From Lineus longissimus (lineage: Eukaryota; Nemertea; Pilidiophora; Heteronemertea; Lineidae): 64,000 bases of DNA. Every line of letters begins with the position of its first letter. The first letter of the stretch is position 1. The stretch lies in NCBI RefSeq assembly GCF_910592395.1, contig NC_088324.1, forward strand, positions 8,708,953 to 8,772,952, read 5' to 3'. Below the pieces are notes generated by a model. That model was not told the origin of the DNA, did no database searches, and saw only the letters and a program-made list of their open reading frames with translations. Shown here piece by piece: positions 12,511-24,339 of the stretch. Both the position numbers and the translations under genes were made by a program.

Positions 12511-12585
12511 TCACTTCCTAAAAGTATTGACAAGTGCAGTGTTAACTGTAGACATACACTTGAATGTTCTGTATTGCAAATCTCC

Positions 12586-12960
12586 AAAGCAGACATGATA
12601 TTCAGGCATATTCTCTCTGCCAATCTTAGCTCCCATGTTATATTAGTCATTGTACATCATACATTGCGTTTGCGTACTGTAATTGGACTAAAAATGGCCG
12701 CGACCACAAATTCGTACTCATTTTGGGGATGACATTAGAATAAAATGCCGTCTAAAACAAAACAGTGTCAACAAAAATGTTTAATGCATTATTTCAATCC
12801 ATGTCACAAGTTTTTTGGTGACCAAAGACCCTACAAGTCTCATAATAATAAAATGGCCTAGTCGAGGCAATGGCGGCCAATACAAGCAGGGATGGAAAGA
12901 CGTCATCAGTAACGAGAGTTCCGGTCATGCGCAAAGATGATGGTATGTTTCTACCTGTTG
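12586..12960 (+). repeat. Dispersed element of about 370 bp, copy 1
   Basis: The whole block aligns, in inverted orientation, with 24340-24690. Shared landmarks in order are gcagagagaatatg with its neighbours (on the minus strand), a block like ggccgcgaccacaaattcg, a block like actcattt-ggg, cagtgtcaacaaaaa, agtcgaggc, ggcaatggcggccaa, and a block like acgag-gttcc-gtc-tgcgcaaa. It contains an attractive short frame beginning at 12870 (M-A-A-N) with a gtatgt donor-like end at 12943. The reading phase shifts against the other copy, so I treat the block as a non-coding repeat. Confidence 0.75.
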
Positions 12961-13024
12961 TGACATGTTTCTTTCATTGTTTATAAGAACAGGCAGTAGT
13001 GCCTTGACTTGTTGAGTAGTATAG

Positions 13025-13060
13025 CCCGGGGTGGAGCGTCATAAATGACTCGGATCCCAG
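13025..13060. repeat. Dispersed repeat containing gtcataaatga, copy 2 (partial)
   Basis: The block cggggtggagcgtcataaat resembles the core at 10024 and 62454. Similarity is short and diverged. Confidence 0.35.
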
Positions 13061-13601
13061 CGATCAAGTCCCTGGTATGAGAACGACAATTGCTAGTCTC
13101 CTCAGCTCGGGTGATTGTTATCGGGTTGCCATGCCAACGAGGTGAATCATGGAAACGCGCAAATATTGTATTCTTCAACCCTAGGGTATTGTATTGCGCT
13201 CACCCTTTTAATATGTGTTGCACGATTGGTACTTGAATCTCGTATCGGAGGGTTACGTGATTGGTCTCCGTCCTGATTCATTGGGAACAGATAGACGACG
13301 TGATGTGACCATATTCAACATGTTGGAGCTTTTCTATGTCACGTGGTGTCGTCCCTCTGCTATTCTCATCAATGTATCAGCACTACTCTTCAGTAACACA
13401 GTTTTCAAAAGAACTGCATGCAACACTTACTCTTCTTTTGGAGAATTTCAGTGTTGTTGATATCACGTCAAAATGTACTCTGAGGCACCGGAGTCAATTT
13501 TATGCGCTGTTAGCATCAATAACAACTAGACGAATGTCATAATTATTTTCCATCAATTTTAACTAATCTAGATCTTCGCTAAACTATTTAAATTCCGCAG
13601 A

Positions 13602-13875
13602 GTACTCTTCCCAGAACTCGAAAAAAATAGATTACGAAAATTGTTGTTCTAAAAAATACGTACAATCACATTCAGATTACGAAGATTAATCTTCCCAAAA
13701 ACTCGCAAAAGTCTTTAGGATGCGGGGATTACTCTTCCTAAAGCTCGCAAAACCTCGGATTACGGGACATTACTGTTCCCAAACTCGCAAAATTCTTTAG
13801 ATTACGAGACATTACTCTTCCCAAAGCGCGCAAAACTTTAAATCAAGAGACATTACTCATCCTAAAAACTCTTAA
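13602..13875. repeat. Degenerate 42-bp tandem array, about 7 copies
   Basis: The landmark attactcttccc and variants occurs at about 13602, 13643, 13685, 13728, 13769, 13811 and 13852, so the period is 41-43 bp. A complete unit carries attacgagac, then attactcttcccaaa, then ctcgcaaaa. Copies differ at many positions, so the array is old. Confidence 0.85.
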
Positions 13876-13879
13876 GACT

Positions 13880-15860
13880 CAGAATGAGATTTGGTGCAAT
13901 CATGGAGGTTGGTAATGAGAACACCATTCTTTTCTTTGTTGGAGATCGAATTGTCTTGGGAAGTAATAACGAAAACTCTGAGCCAGCAGGTCAGGTGTGC
14001 ATTTTCACCTGCCGAAGGGATCGCCCATAGTCTGGCGGAGATCACGGTTCGATTGAGACGCCCCCGTAAGCTTATAAATCGGATATATAACTGAAAGGTT
14101 ACGGGAATGCAAGAGAGTTGTCATTTTATCTCGATAATATAGGACCTTATCTATCATTCGTGGTGCTTTCATACTAGGATTGGCTGTTTTCTGCTCTATA
14201 TTATTCAGACGGATCTTTGGTCCTGCAATGAGGTTTGATCTACAATGTTGCCTGGTGGTTTTTTGAACGAAATTGGATATGCAAGTGAATGTTTCCTCGG
14301 GCTTGAATCTTTTCCATTGATGTTTTTAGCTTTAGAAATCAAACGCGCTGTCTCATACTGTGCATTCAACATTGAACATGCTTCATAACGTCGAGTCGAC
14401 AGGAGGAAGCGTTTGCACGTACCCTTCTTTCTTGTCCGATGTGGAAGCGAAAAAGGTTTTTGCCCTGTGTTAAAATCTTAAATCTTGAGTCGAGAGCACA
14501 CGATTAGGCTAATTGTCTCCACAAAGAACATATAGAGGCAATACGTTAGTCTGTTGTTCTGAAGTCGAAAAACCAGTTTGCCTGTTTATTAGTTATCACT
14601 TCTTAAACTAACATTACTTTCACACATTGTCATCCCGCTGTAATTTGAATGGACGATTTTTACGAAAAAATAACGTTGCCCACGCTTCAATCAATTAACA
14701 CCTGATTAACGCTGGAAAGTGTTACTCATAGCTTAAATGGCAACATCTAGAATACATCCTTTTCTCTCATTTCACTTAACTAATGACATTACAATACGGA
14801 ACGTAGGCGTGGTTTAGCCGGTCACACACTGGTAAATCAGTGCGCGAGACTAGATTATATAACAAAAATGAGTTTGGTTTTCTGATACATGGTCTCAGTC
14901 ACCAGCATGGATGTATTTTCCATCATAAAAACATATTTAAAAAAAAAGGAAAAAAAATATGATGAGGTTTTGAAAACAATTATGGTCTCGGGGTCAAATC
15001 AACCCGTCACGGCCGAAAAGTCAATTCACGGGTTATAAACGGTCTAATATGACCCACTAAACTTCAGACCCCCAAACCTTCGCCTCAGTTTTGGTCTACA
15101 TTTTTGGTCCACCATCCTTCCCTCGTTTTTAGTTCAGAGATTCGCCAGTGCGATGTTGATGTTGAGTCGAACTCAACTTTTTCAAGAAAACAATTCTTTG
15201 AAATGCAGTTGTGTGATTAACTTCGTTTATAACAGGATTTTGCGCGTATGGTTGTCCTTGAAAGAGTCTTATACCCTCCTTTCGAATTTCATTATAGTTA
15301 ATGGAAATTTCAAAGTTGGCTTCAGTACGGTTCTTCAAAATAGGCTTATTGGTCTCTCATGCTGGCGTTTATTTGAGCTAGGCGCTATTGCCTTTAGATA
15401 TCTGGTCCATTTTCCCGCCTTACCTTTGGCGCTTTATTACGCTGTGACTCCAATGCTCCGCGACCACCTTGACTATATCCTGCCGCCCGTTTACCCAAGT
15501 CCTCTCATCACTCACATGGCAGCGGACATTCGCATCAGAATTCAAGGAGCGCCTAGATCGCCCGGCCTGGATCATTGCTGATGAACGCTATATCCATTTA
15601 CTGGATTAAGTCCTGATTCATCAACAGCTTGTCTGGTGCACGTTTTGTCTTCCGTTTCTGAGGCATCGACATTTATTCTAGTCGGGCGTTTGGAATTCGC
15701 ACGTACGTAGTTACTTGTAATTGCGTTGATGTACCTAAATTCACGGAGTGAACATTGGTATGAACCCGGGAAGTGTTCGTTTAAAAATTGTTTGTTCAGT
15801 CAGGGCGACTAAGACACGTGAACAGGTATCACCCATCGGAGAAATGATTTACTAATACGT
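13880..15860. other. No supported gene
   Basis: A possible last exon (15523-15609) was examined and not accepted. The remainder has no domain, RNA or repeat signal that I recognise. Confidence 0.45.
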
Positions 15861-15864
15861 GATT

Positions 15865-16250
15865 AGATTGATTTCTGATCTCAGCGCGTTCACGAAGTTG
15901 TCATTGGTGTTACAACATAAATCAGTGGATTTCACGCCTCCCAGGTACCATCCGTTCAGCCAGGAAAACCCGGGCACGGTTGTTGGACTTTTTGCGTCGG
16001 AGTCCTCACTGTGGCACGCGACTGAGGCTGATGTATGTGTAGGTGCTAACATTCTCGGCGTTGACATTGTAGTTAGCTCCCGGATTTCGCACTTTGAAAT
16101 TGCTACTATACTAGTCGAGGAGACCAGGACAGGTGCTTAGTTATCGCACGGCTGATCCCCTTCTGATCGATAGGTACTTTCTTGGAATTGTCATTTAGGT
16201 TACAATAGAAACCTTCAGCGCTCACGCCTACAGCTACCTAGAGGGAAAGC
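15865..16250. repeat. Diverged direct repeat pair, about 100 bp each
   Basis: About 15865-15965 and about 16155-16250 share ttctgatc, ttgtcatt, ggtgttacaa or ggttacaata, cacgcct and gctacc or ggtacc, in the same order and about 290 bp apart. Strongly diverged. Confidence 0.4.
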
Positions 16251-16329
16251 CTGACACGTGGTCGGGTACCTCGCGTCACAGAAATCTCAGCGCTGCTCCC
16301 ATGGGGCCATCCCCAATCGATACAACGAA

Positions 16330-17070
16330 TGCTTGCCTAGTTAGCTCAACAGGATTCAGGAAGCTAGCTGCATAATATAATTTCCTTTCTATTCAATCGC
16401 TAGGTCGGGGCGTACGTTTCACTTTTTGATGCAAGTTTCGGAAATTATTGCTTTATTTTGCGGGAAACAGGATTATCAGCACATCTTTCGAAGCCCTGGT
16501 GCCTGGTGACGTATGCTCACAGACACGTGGTAGTGGTGACATCTTGGATTCCCGGAGCACATGGCTTGTCATCGATTGTTTGAATAATAGTGAATGTATC
16601 TAGCTATTGACTCAGTGTTACAGAAATAGTCACTGAAGAATCTTTGCTCGTTTATCAAGAGTGGATGGTTTGTCCAATTGTGGTGTGGATATTTACTGAG
16701 GATTTTTGTCACAATTTTTAAGGGATTATAGAGGACGGTGGAACATTTGTGCACTGTTTCTTCGTTGTTGTCGTTGTTTCTCAGTTTGTCCCCATCCGTG
16801 TATGTTATGACATGTACATGTTCTTCTCGGGTTGTCGACTACAATTGGCTCTCAACCAGGGGTTTATTTACCTGATGTGCTTTCATCAACATTTTGTCTC
16901 AGAAATGGTGATGTTTCTTCTCCTCTCTAGTTTAGCTTAGCATAGGGCCAATTCTAAACTGATTTGTGTTTAGTGGATATGCAGCTGGTTTTCTATTCTT
17001 AAGCATAACTCCGTGTCTGAACTTCTCTTATTTCTTGAGATCTTCTACTCACCTCTGCAAAGAGCAGACT
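16330..17070. other. No supported gene
   Basis: Nothing recognised. Short frames at 16569-16754 (minus) and 16749-16940 (plus) look like chance. Confidence 0.5.
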
Positions 17071-17074
17071 CTGA

Positions 17075-17345
17075 TTTTCGCAATGATATTGCGACTGCTT
17101 GGACCACAGTTATAGACCAATCGCACTGAGCTCTAATGCACTGTATGTGTATGCATGTATAACTGAATCACTTAGAAGAGCAGTCTTTCGATATGTGAGC
17201 AGTCACAGAGACTTCCTCATGCACTGAAACTACTGGAATACCCTATCACGCCATCACTTGTAACAAAAGCTACGCTCACGCAATGATCTTTCGCTTCTCG
17301 GACCACCACAGCTATAAACCACCCAGTCGTTAAGGCATACCATTA
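17075..17345. repeat. Diverged direct repeat pair
   Basis: About 17080-17145 and 17280-17340 share gcaatgat, a ggaccac block and a block like gctataaacca in the same order, 200 bp apart. Confidence 0.4.
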
Positions 17346-18204
17346 ATACGGAGCGATATTCCTCCGAATCTTCTTATGACAGCACCAACATGATATACCA
17401 TCTGCTGCTTTCACTGAAATCAGGATATTGTTTTCCTTCCCTCTGATCTAATATCGCTAAAAGGATAAAATAAAAAGTATCCTTTGGTATACTTTTTCCA
17501 GAAATGTTTTGATTTGTTAGTGCAGGGCGTACGACGTTGCTTATTTACTGTCTTCTTTGGAGTTCCTCTATCGTGTTTGTTTTATTCTAAGTGTATTTAC
17601 CACAAACCCGAGGCAACACATTTGGAGTAACAGTTAAACGGAGCGTGTTTCAGCGGTTGTGGTCTCAATTCGGATAGTATTCACTGCTCACGAAACTCGG
17701 AATACTTGACTTACAATTTTTTTGGGAATACAATAGTGTGCAGCTACCAATTATCAACAGTCATTACTTGATTTGTAATTCAATATCTATCAAATGACGC
17801 CAATCAAGGTCAGTTAGGTTGCTTCTTGCCGATATGTTATGTTATTATATGCCACGGTGCTAAGTGTACTTTAGCAAGGTGGCATCATCTACGCTGCTTT
17901 TATGCAATAATTCGCCTTGTTACAGGTGTATCTCTTAAACCTCTTTCGTTGATAAGTCACACAGACGGCCGTGTACGGAGCAACCGGGACGGAGCTTACA
18001 TTTATGGAGTTTCTTTCGATCAGTTTAATGCCAAGTTCCAGATTCAAACTTAGTACATTTTAACATTATGAACAGACAGTTACTTGCCTGTGCTTATTCG
18101 CAAGCGACAAGTCTTCAGGTAACGATTTAACTTATTTGCTTGGATATTCGGCCCAAGTTAGGGCAATCAGTTGAATGAGAAAGTTATTGCTGAAAGTTTC
18201 TAAT

Positions 18205-21200
18205 ATGCCTAAGGAGAAACAGGAGAAAGAGACAATGCAGGTTCCCCAGCCTGCTTATGTCAGGAGACGGCGGAATAGCAAGTACGAGATCAAAAGTTCG
18301 AGCATCGAGGGCAAGCCGGTGAAGCCTTGGACCAGGTAAGCGTTGGTGTTGTGACTCAAATGATGTCCTTATCCCGGTAGAGAGGGCGACTACGTGTCAC
18401 CATGTTTCTGTGTAGAGGGGACTTTAGATGTACCTTCGAAAATGGACACAACCATTTCTAATCGAAAACGACATCTCTGTGTCTATTTTTGACACAAACA
18501 TTTTGATAGAAGACGGCATCTCTGTAACTCTTTTGCATTTTGTTTTCGGTATATTAGCTCTAATGTAAGTGCACTGTAAAATGACTTCCATTTGTAATTA
18601 TCTGAGGTAATCCTCACCTATATGTAAGATGATACCCCAGGGTCCACGAATAATGCACAATTATCGTGCTAAAGTAACCGCCTGTAACAGTTAACGAGCT
18701 GCAGTTATAATATCATATTGGTAACTCGTGTGCTGGCAAGTTCACGGCTTATGCATTGCACTATTAGAAACATGTTTATCATAGGTCATGATGTAATGAT
18801 ATTGGCTAACAATGCAATATGTCGTAACAGGTCAGTAGCAGCAATCAAGAATACATATCATACAAGTATATTAGTTTTTTTCCACCTTTTCAATTCAGTT
18901 TCTACTTTTAAAAGGGTTCTGATTTTTAAACAACGCACGCGGTGTCGTGAACCTCCCGCTCAAAAGTGCCATCCATGCCTATTAGATGATTCAGGTGAAG
19001 AAGTAGAAAATGTCCCCCTGGAAAAAGTGTTTTCTAACGGATTGTGGAACTAGGTTATGGTTCTTTATTAGAGGCTGTGACCGGTGTAAAAGTAAAAAGT
19101 GTCCCCCTAGAAAAAGTGTCCGGGCCTATTGTATTCTGACAGATTATGGCATATGGTTCTATATATGCAATGACCGTCACTAGCTCAGCGCATAATAGAA
19201 TCCTTTGTTCCCGGACATTTTATCCTAGGACATTTTAAACTTCTACACCGGCAAACTAGAAGTCTGAAAAGTCAAAGGATGGCGTCTATAGAGTCATGTA
19301 CCATAATCCGTTGGAATTGAAATCGTCAAAGCAATTGCGCAATAACGCAGTTACGTCTATGAGAAAAGGAGGTATCTTGGACAAGGTGTTTTCAAGCAAT
19401 AAATCTGAACTTGCCTCGAGTTGATATTCTGCTGAGAATGCTGCTAAGCAACTGGTTAGAATGGTGTTATGGTCTCTGTTTTGAAGTTCACATTGGAATG
19501 CAGGGACGACTAGACAAATCACTCCAATCAACTTCAAAACAAATCAAAGTCGTTTTGAAAGTTTTTATTGATACTTTCCATTATCGAGCTATAATTAGCA
19601 TCCTGTATAATTAGCAACCTCTAAAGTTGACTCACATACCGTAGGTTGTCTCGATTGGGGCACATTTCGTAAAATCATTATTCCCGTCTATGGATGCTAT
19701 TGAAAGCGCAAACGATATTGATAATGGAATCCATCATTGAGATTGATACACGACGCAATAATTTTGAATGAAAATGTTCCGATGACGATAAAACCTCCCG
19801 CCTACAGTTTATGAAGGATCTGGAAGCTGCTTTCTTTTATAACCTTTACAATTCTTTGAACATGTTGAAGACGTGATTAACCATTGTATCTGGTTTCCTT
19901 GTCGATCTATAAAGCCCATTATTTCGGAAGTTCCTGACGGAAAAAGCGACGGGAGAAAACGGGAGGCATCGTGCCTGAAAGCCATCTGAAATTGTTAGAC
20001 ATTTGTTCCAATTTTTTAAACTCTTAGATACTATGAGTAAGGTTACATGTAGCAGGAAATTATTCGTTATTTTCTGCACGCCTAACTCTTTGCCCTGGAA
20101 ACTTTTTGCGCTTTCCGAGTGCAGCCGACGTCGAAGATCACGTCACCCGCTAGCGCGGCAAGATCTCCATAGCCAACCATCGTGATCCGTAATTGAACAA
20201 AACAGGTGCCTATTTTTGACCGGGGCACTTAGTACTCTTGCCATGGCGACCGCGCGCGTGATGATTAACATTCGCGGGGCTTGTTGACCTAAATTTGAAC
20301 GCTATGCATGGTTCGCCACTCCCTGCGCGCGAGTATCTCATAGATAACCAGCCGGCAGGAAAGGTAGGATGTGTCGATTCTGAGATTGTAACGATTTCGT
20401 CTTGTTTCGCTTTTGTGTTGATACATGCAAACGTTTAGATATATAATGTACACAAGGGGTGTAGCCTATCTCGGGGTGTACGTATTTTGACCTACCGCGC
20501 TGTTAAAACGAGACGCCTTTTATATAATGGGGTGGGGGTCGTCCTGTTAGGCCCAATTCCGACACACTGACGTCAGACGTAATTTTTAGGTACATGCCCG
20601 TAGACATTCCATCTATAGGGATAAAACCCGAATATGAAATGAAAGCCTAAACCTCACAGGGTCCCAATCCCTTGAACGTGTCTGTCACACAAAGCGTTGA
20701 CATTTGATGTAAAATGTCAAGCGGAAGTTGTCTGATGTTTCGGTGACATTAAACACTCCCTCTTCTATTCCGATTCCCGCGTTCTATACCATAAACATGA
20801 TAAAGGGAAGTTATGCATTCTAGGTGGGCGAAAGGGCTATGTATCTTACAAGAATTTATTTTTCAGGATAAAAAAGATGCTTGAAGCGTAGGTCGTTAAC
20901 TGCTGGAATGCTCACTTGGAAAAAAATTCAACTTTTTGTTATTTGCTCTATTCCGCTCAGGCTGTGATTTAACTTCATGGTTCTCATCGCCTCGTATGGC
21001 GAACATGCTAATATACAATGAAATGAGGGTGTGGCCTTGCATCATAGAGCTTACGATTTTATGACCGCTTAGGTGTTCAGCGGGGTGTCATTCCATGGGC
21101 CTGACCTTTCATTGCGGCCAGTCGCCTCGAGTGGTAATCTGCTGAAAAAACTCAATCGGGGCGAACTTGATAAAGTTCTACACAATAGACATCAACATTG

Positions 21201-23788
21201 TATCATAAAGTTTGCAGCTGCGTCCAAATTTTATTGCTGCGACTAGGTGTCGGCAGGATGGGGTCTCTATCCTCCCAATCTCATTTTCGCGCTTCCATAT
21301 TGCCATCAGCTGCTGTGCCAATCACGAGGTGACCTTTCGCCGAAAGTAGGGTTGTTCTGTCGCTTTATCATTGCATTTCTGCTCTAAATGCGTTTAGGCT
21401 AAGTATCAGCGTCGTTAAGCTTGCTATGAACGTAGTAGTAAAGTATGGTCTTAGATTACGTCATTAATCAGTCACAATATAATGGTGACGTATTCAAAAA
21501 CACCTCGGGAAGTAGGACAACGATTCCCGCCTTGAGTATCAAGCCGACTCTGGGTTTCGAACCAGCGGCTATACCACAGCGGCTATATACTTATGACTTT
21601 AAACCCCTTATCAACACTCATCAATGACTTCGCTAAGCTTCTACTACGCGCCTTCAAAACACGGCGGAAGCTAAGTACCTTATAGTGACTACGCAAATGA
21701 AAACAAGGGAAGCTAAGTACTTCATCTTCACTATGAACCATAGATACCGCAAGCACTCACAACATCAACAAAGACATAGACTCAACGATAATGCGCTTAT
21801 ATCAGTACGTGTTGCATTCCTCGTACCAATTCATTCCGTTAATTAACTCGGTACGTCTCTGATATAAGGTCATGAGGAAATTATTGTTATTTGATGGTGC
21901 TTTCTTCCGGGGTGGTGCAACGAAGACATGGTGGGTGTCGCGCTGATGACAGGCGCAATTGATGATTACATCTCTCCATCCTGAGGAAATCAGGGGTTCA
22001 TGTTCGCCTCTCCGGCTCTGCACAAACCCCCAGACACAAAACCCTCATTTGCTGAAGTAAAGGTGGCCAAGATTTGTCCATATCAGCCACGTGATGGGCG
22101 GACCTGACTCCTCAATTTAATAACACATATTTAAAAAATCACTAACAATTTGATATTGTTGTTAACTGAATTTTTCCCTAGCGAAAGAAACCATACATTT
22201 TAAAGAAATAAACTGCATCCGATTTTAAGAAGGAGATCGCCCTTTTCCATACACACTGCGGTTATGTTACTCATCTCACACACATGCAGTGCATCGTTAG
22301 AAACTGTGGTGAACGTTACCCAACTTGTCGCCCAGAGACATAGTAGTTTCTTGAGGATGGTCTCTTAGTTTGACAGTTAATCTCGAATCTCTACCAACAC
22401 GCTATGATTAATGGCATTAATCCATTCAATTAATAGTTTCATTTCCTTAAAAAGCTTCTAACTACTTATCAATAAAAAATACTTGACTGTTATTAGAGTT
22501 GTGAATTATGTATCAGTCTGAGAACATGTAGTTTGCGGTTGGTAATTAATGTCCTTAACTCTTTGTTACTAAGCTTATCTTGCTGCCAAAATATTTTTCA
22601 CAATATTGATGAGTAAGCCCAATTCATACTCCGACACATGACCAACAGCTCAGTCGTTTCGTATTGTTATACCGCAGTTAACAGGGAGTTTTCGCAAAGT
22701 CCCCGGAACGCCAACACCAACGCGTACTTAATTGTTCGGCACTGAGTGATCAGGGTGTCGAACAGCGGGTTTGGCGTTCGCCTTGGCGTTTTCTGGGACT
22801 TGGCGATGAAACTCCCTTGTATTAAACAAAACGCGAACTCCTATGGTCGCGCGTCGAGGAATGAAAGCGGCTTTCCATTGGCGAACAACAGAAGACTTTT
22901 GCCCTCCGAACACGCGTCAAATATACTATAAATTGCAGTGCACCATGTGTACTGCACAGTTCACTTGGGGGTAGTCTCTTGGGACTGATAATTAATCTCA
23001 AAATCTCTACCAATACACTTTGATTAATGGCGTTTCGTTCACTTTGCGTTTATAATTGTTAGTTGAGATTCGTAAAACATTAGAAGTTAGCAAAGCAAAG
23101 AGCAACATAGCCAAATACCGAGGTAGTGGAAGTGCTTGACTGAACTAAAGCTTTTTAAAAGTCTTATTTGCGAACATCGTATATTTTTTGCTTCCCCACT
23201 TCTTTTGTCTTCGCTCATTAGAGCCATTCGTCGTGCTAATGCGGCACAATGCCATTTGGGCTCGTTGACCTTTTGATATTTGTCTCGAGGGCCTTGTGTG
23301 GGGAAACAGATGTTGATGGTGTCGTGGGTGTAGCTGGCAGAGCATATTTTTACATGCCGCGACGCTTCCAAGATGGCCTATTTGATTTTTTTTAGCTAGA
23401 GGTCTGAAATATGATGTGTTTATTTCCGGCTAGATGTGATTTTTAGATCAGGATTTCTCTAATATACATGTTCTTATGCTTTAAGCGGAAGCCATATTTG
23501 TCATATTTGCCCACGTGTTTATAAGAATTATTGGAATTTTATCGCCACCGAAACCAAAGATGTTTTTGCATCACGCCCCGTGTTCTTTTCGGATCATACA
23601 GTTTTTGGATTTACACTGTTTGAGATTTAAAAAACCTTCTCCGGCGGGATCAATTATGCAACCATTAAGACAGTTCAGAGAAACGAAGACTTATTAATAT
23701 TTTCTAGGAACCTTTTTTTCTTCTTTTCATTTTGTTTTGCAGTGAGAGTGAGTATACGTTTCCCGCTGATGAAGAAATAATACATTAA
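18205..23788 (+). CDS. Candidate two-exon gene for a 58-residue charged protein
   Basis: I do not recognise a family. Exon 1 coding is 18205-18335: an ATG with A at -3, then 43 codons rich in K, R and E, including an RRRRNS run (an R-R-x-S kinase consensus) and ending G-K-P-V-K-P-W-T. It stops at a good donor, ag|gtaagc, leaving two bases (phase 2). Exon 2 coding is 23743-23788. It follows an excellent 30-base pyrimidine-rich tract ending tttgcag and supplies the one missing base. It then encodes ESEYTFPADEEIIH and TAA. The joined frame has 59 codons including the stop. An in-frame upstream ATG at 18175 has weaker context. Without splicing, the donor itself supplies a TAA, giving a 44-codon ORF. 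The peptide has no membrane segment or signal peptide. The 5.4-kb intron holds a MITE. Splicing is inferred, not seen; the two exons could belong to other transcripts or be chance. Confidence 0.33.
18993..19080 (+). mobile_element. MITE half-copy, diverged
   Basis: The left half of the MITE family described at 19081 is recognisable: a ggtgaagaagtag-like end, aaaatgtccccctggaaaaa, gtg, a block like ttctaacggattgtgg, and ggttatggttct. It abuts the full copy directly, so the full copy probably inserted into or beside this older one. Confidence 0.55.
19081..19251 (+). mobile_element. MITE, 171 bp, copy 1
   Basis: The element begins ccggtgtaaaagt and ends acttctacaccgg. The terminal inverted repeats are about 40 bp and contain two direct aaRtgtcc blocks each. 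There is no ORF. Its reverse complement at 60381-60552 matches nearly base for base, with about half a dozen differences. A more diverged copy lies at 57605-57791 and a lone end at 26788-26821. No clear target-site duplication is visible at either flank. It is a non-autonomous DNA transposon of unknown superfamily; no transposase for it is in the window. Confidence 0.85.
19260..20110. other. No supported gene
   Basis: Near 19286-19320 the minus strand resembles part of the MITE interior (a block like aacggattatggtac). Otherwise nothing is recognised. Confidence 0.4.
20120..20345. other. CpG-rich segment, possible promoter-type DNA
   Basis: This 220-bp stretch is visibly richer in CpG than its surroundings, with runs such as gcagccgacgtcg, ccgctagcgcgg, gcgaccgcgcgcgtg and cctgcgcgcgag. 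A TGACGTCA (CRE-type palindrome) lies at 20568-20575. A short ATG frame in good context starts near 20241 and stops after 14 codons. No TATA box or downstream exon can be tied to it. It could be a small CpG island or an undermethylated repeat. Confidence 0.25.
20580..22360. other. No supported gene
   Basis: On the minus strand at 21553-21563 a ggttcgaaacc match to an RNA polymerase III B box occurs without a convincing A box. Nothing else is recognised. Confidence 0.45.
22362..23035. repeat. Direct repeat pair about 600 bp apart
   Basis: About 22362-22424 and 22968-23032 share gtctctt, a gacagttaatctc or gataattaatctc block, aatctctaccaa and tgattaatggc. Identity over about 60 bp is high enough to exclude chance. 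The DNA between the copies is not recognised. Confidence 0.6.
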
Positions 23789-24339
23789 ATCGCATGCTTA
23801 AACTCTCCTTTTCACTGTATACTACTGTAATTTCACATACATGTTTGACAAGTCAACAACCATCACTCTAATGATTCAGAAATGATTTGACTTTAACTCT
23901 CAAACTGAGCGTCAACATCGCTGTCCACTTCACAGCACTTTTATCATCGCGACGAAGCCTGTTCATTCGTTCGACTAAACACGCTGAAAGCGAGTATGAA
24001 TTCGATTCGTCTCGATTGGTGGGTCATAATCACAGATACATGACCATCGATGTTGAACAGACGCATTGAATTTCATGAGGTGGACAGATTTCTCCGGGGA
24101 CGACCATCGGGAATGGATCTTTCGTGTCAGTATGATGTTGCACGCTCAGTTTAATACCAATGCAGCGCCTGTACGGTCCAAAGCTCGGTTCATCTAAGCC
24201 GTAAGGAATAATTCAATATCGCCAAGGCATTGTCGAATTGGGGATTTTCAAATCCAATTTGCCGGTCCATTGATTTTTATTCTATTCATGGTGTCGCTGA
24301 GCTCATGCTGAAATCATCAACACCTTTTGAAACGTCCTC

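Noticed and set aside
12870-12942. First-exon-like ORF starting M-A-A-N with a gtatgt donor
   Set aside because: It lies inside a dispersed element; the homologous copy at 24.4 kb has a shifted frame and no matching donor.
15523-15609. Possible terminal exon ending A-W-I-I-A-D-E-R-Y-I-H-L-L-D
   Set aside because: Two frames are open from the same acceptor, the acceptor tract is weak, and no upstream exon or poly(A) signal was found.
20080-20195. Minus-strand T-M-V-G-Y-G-D, resembling a potassium-channel selectivity filter
   Set aside because: The residues before and after do not match pore helix or S6, and the frame stops after about 25 codons; chance similarity.
21550-21600. B-box-like ggttcgaaacc on the minus strand
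   Set aside because: No A box at suitable spacing and no tRNA cloverleaf.
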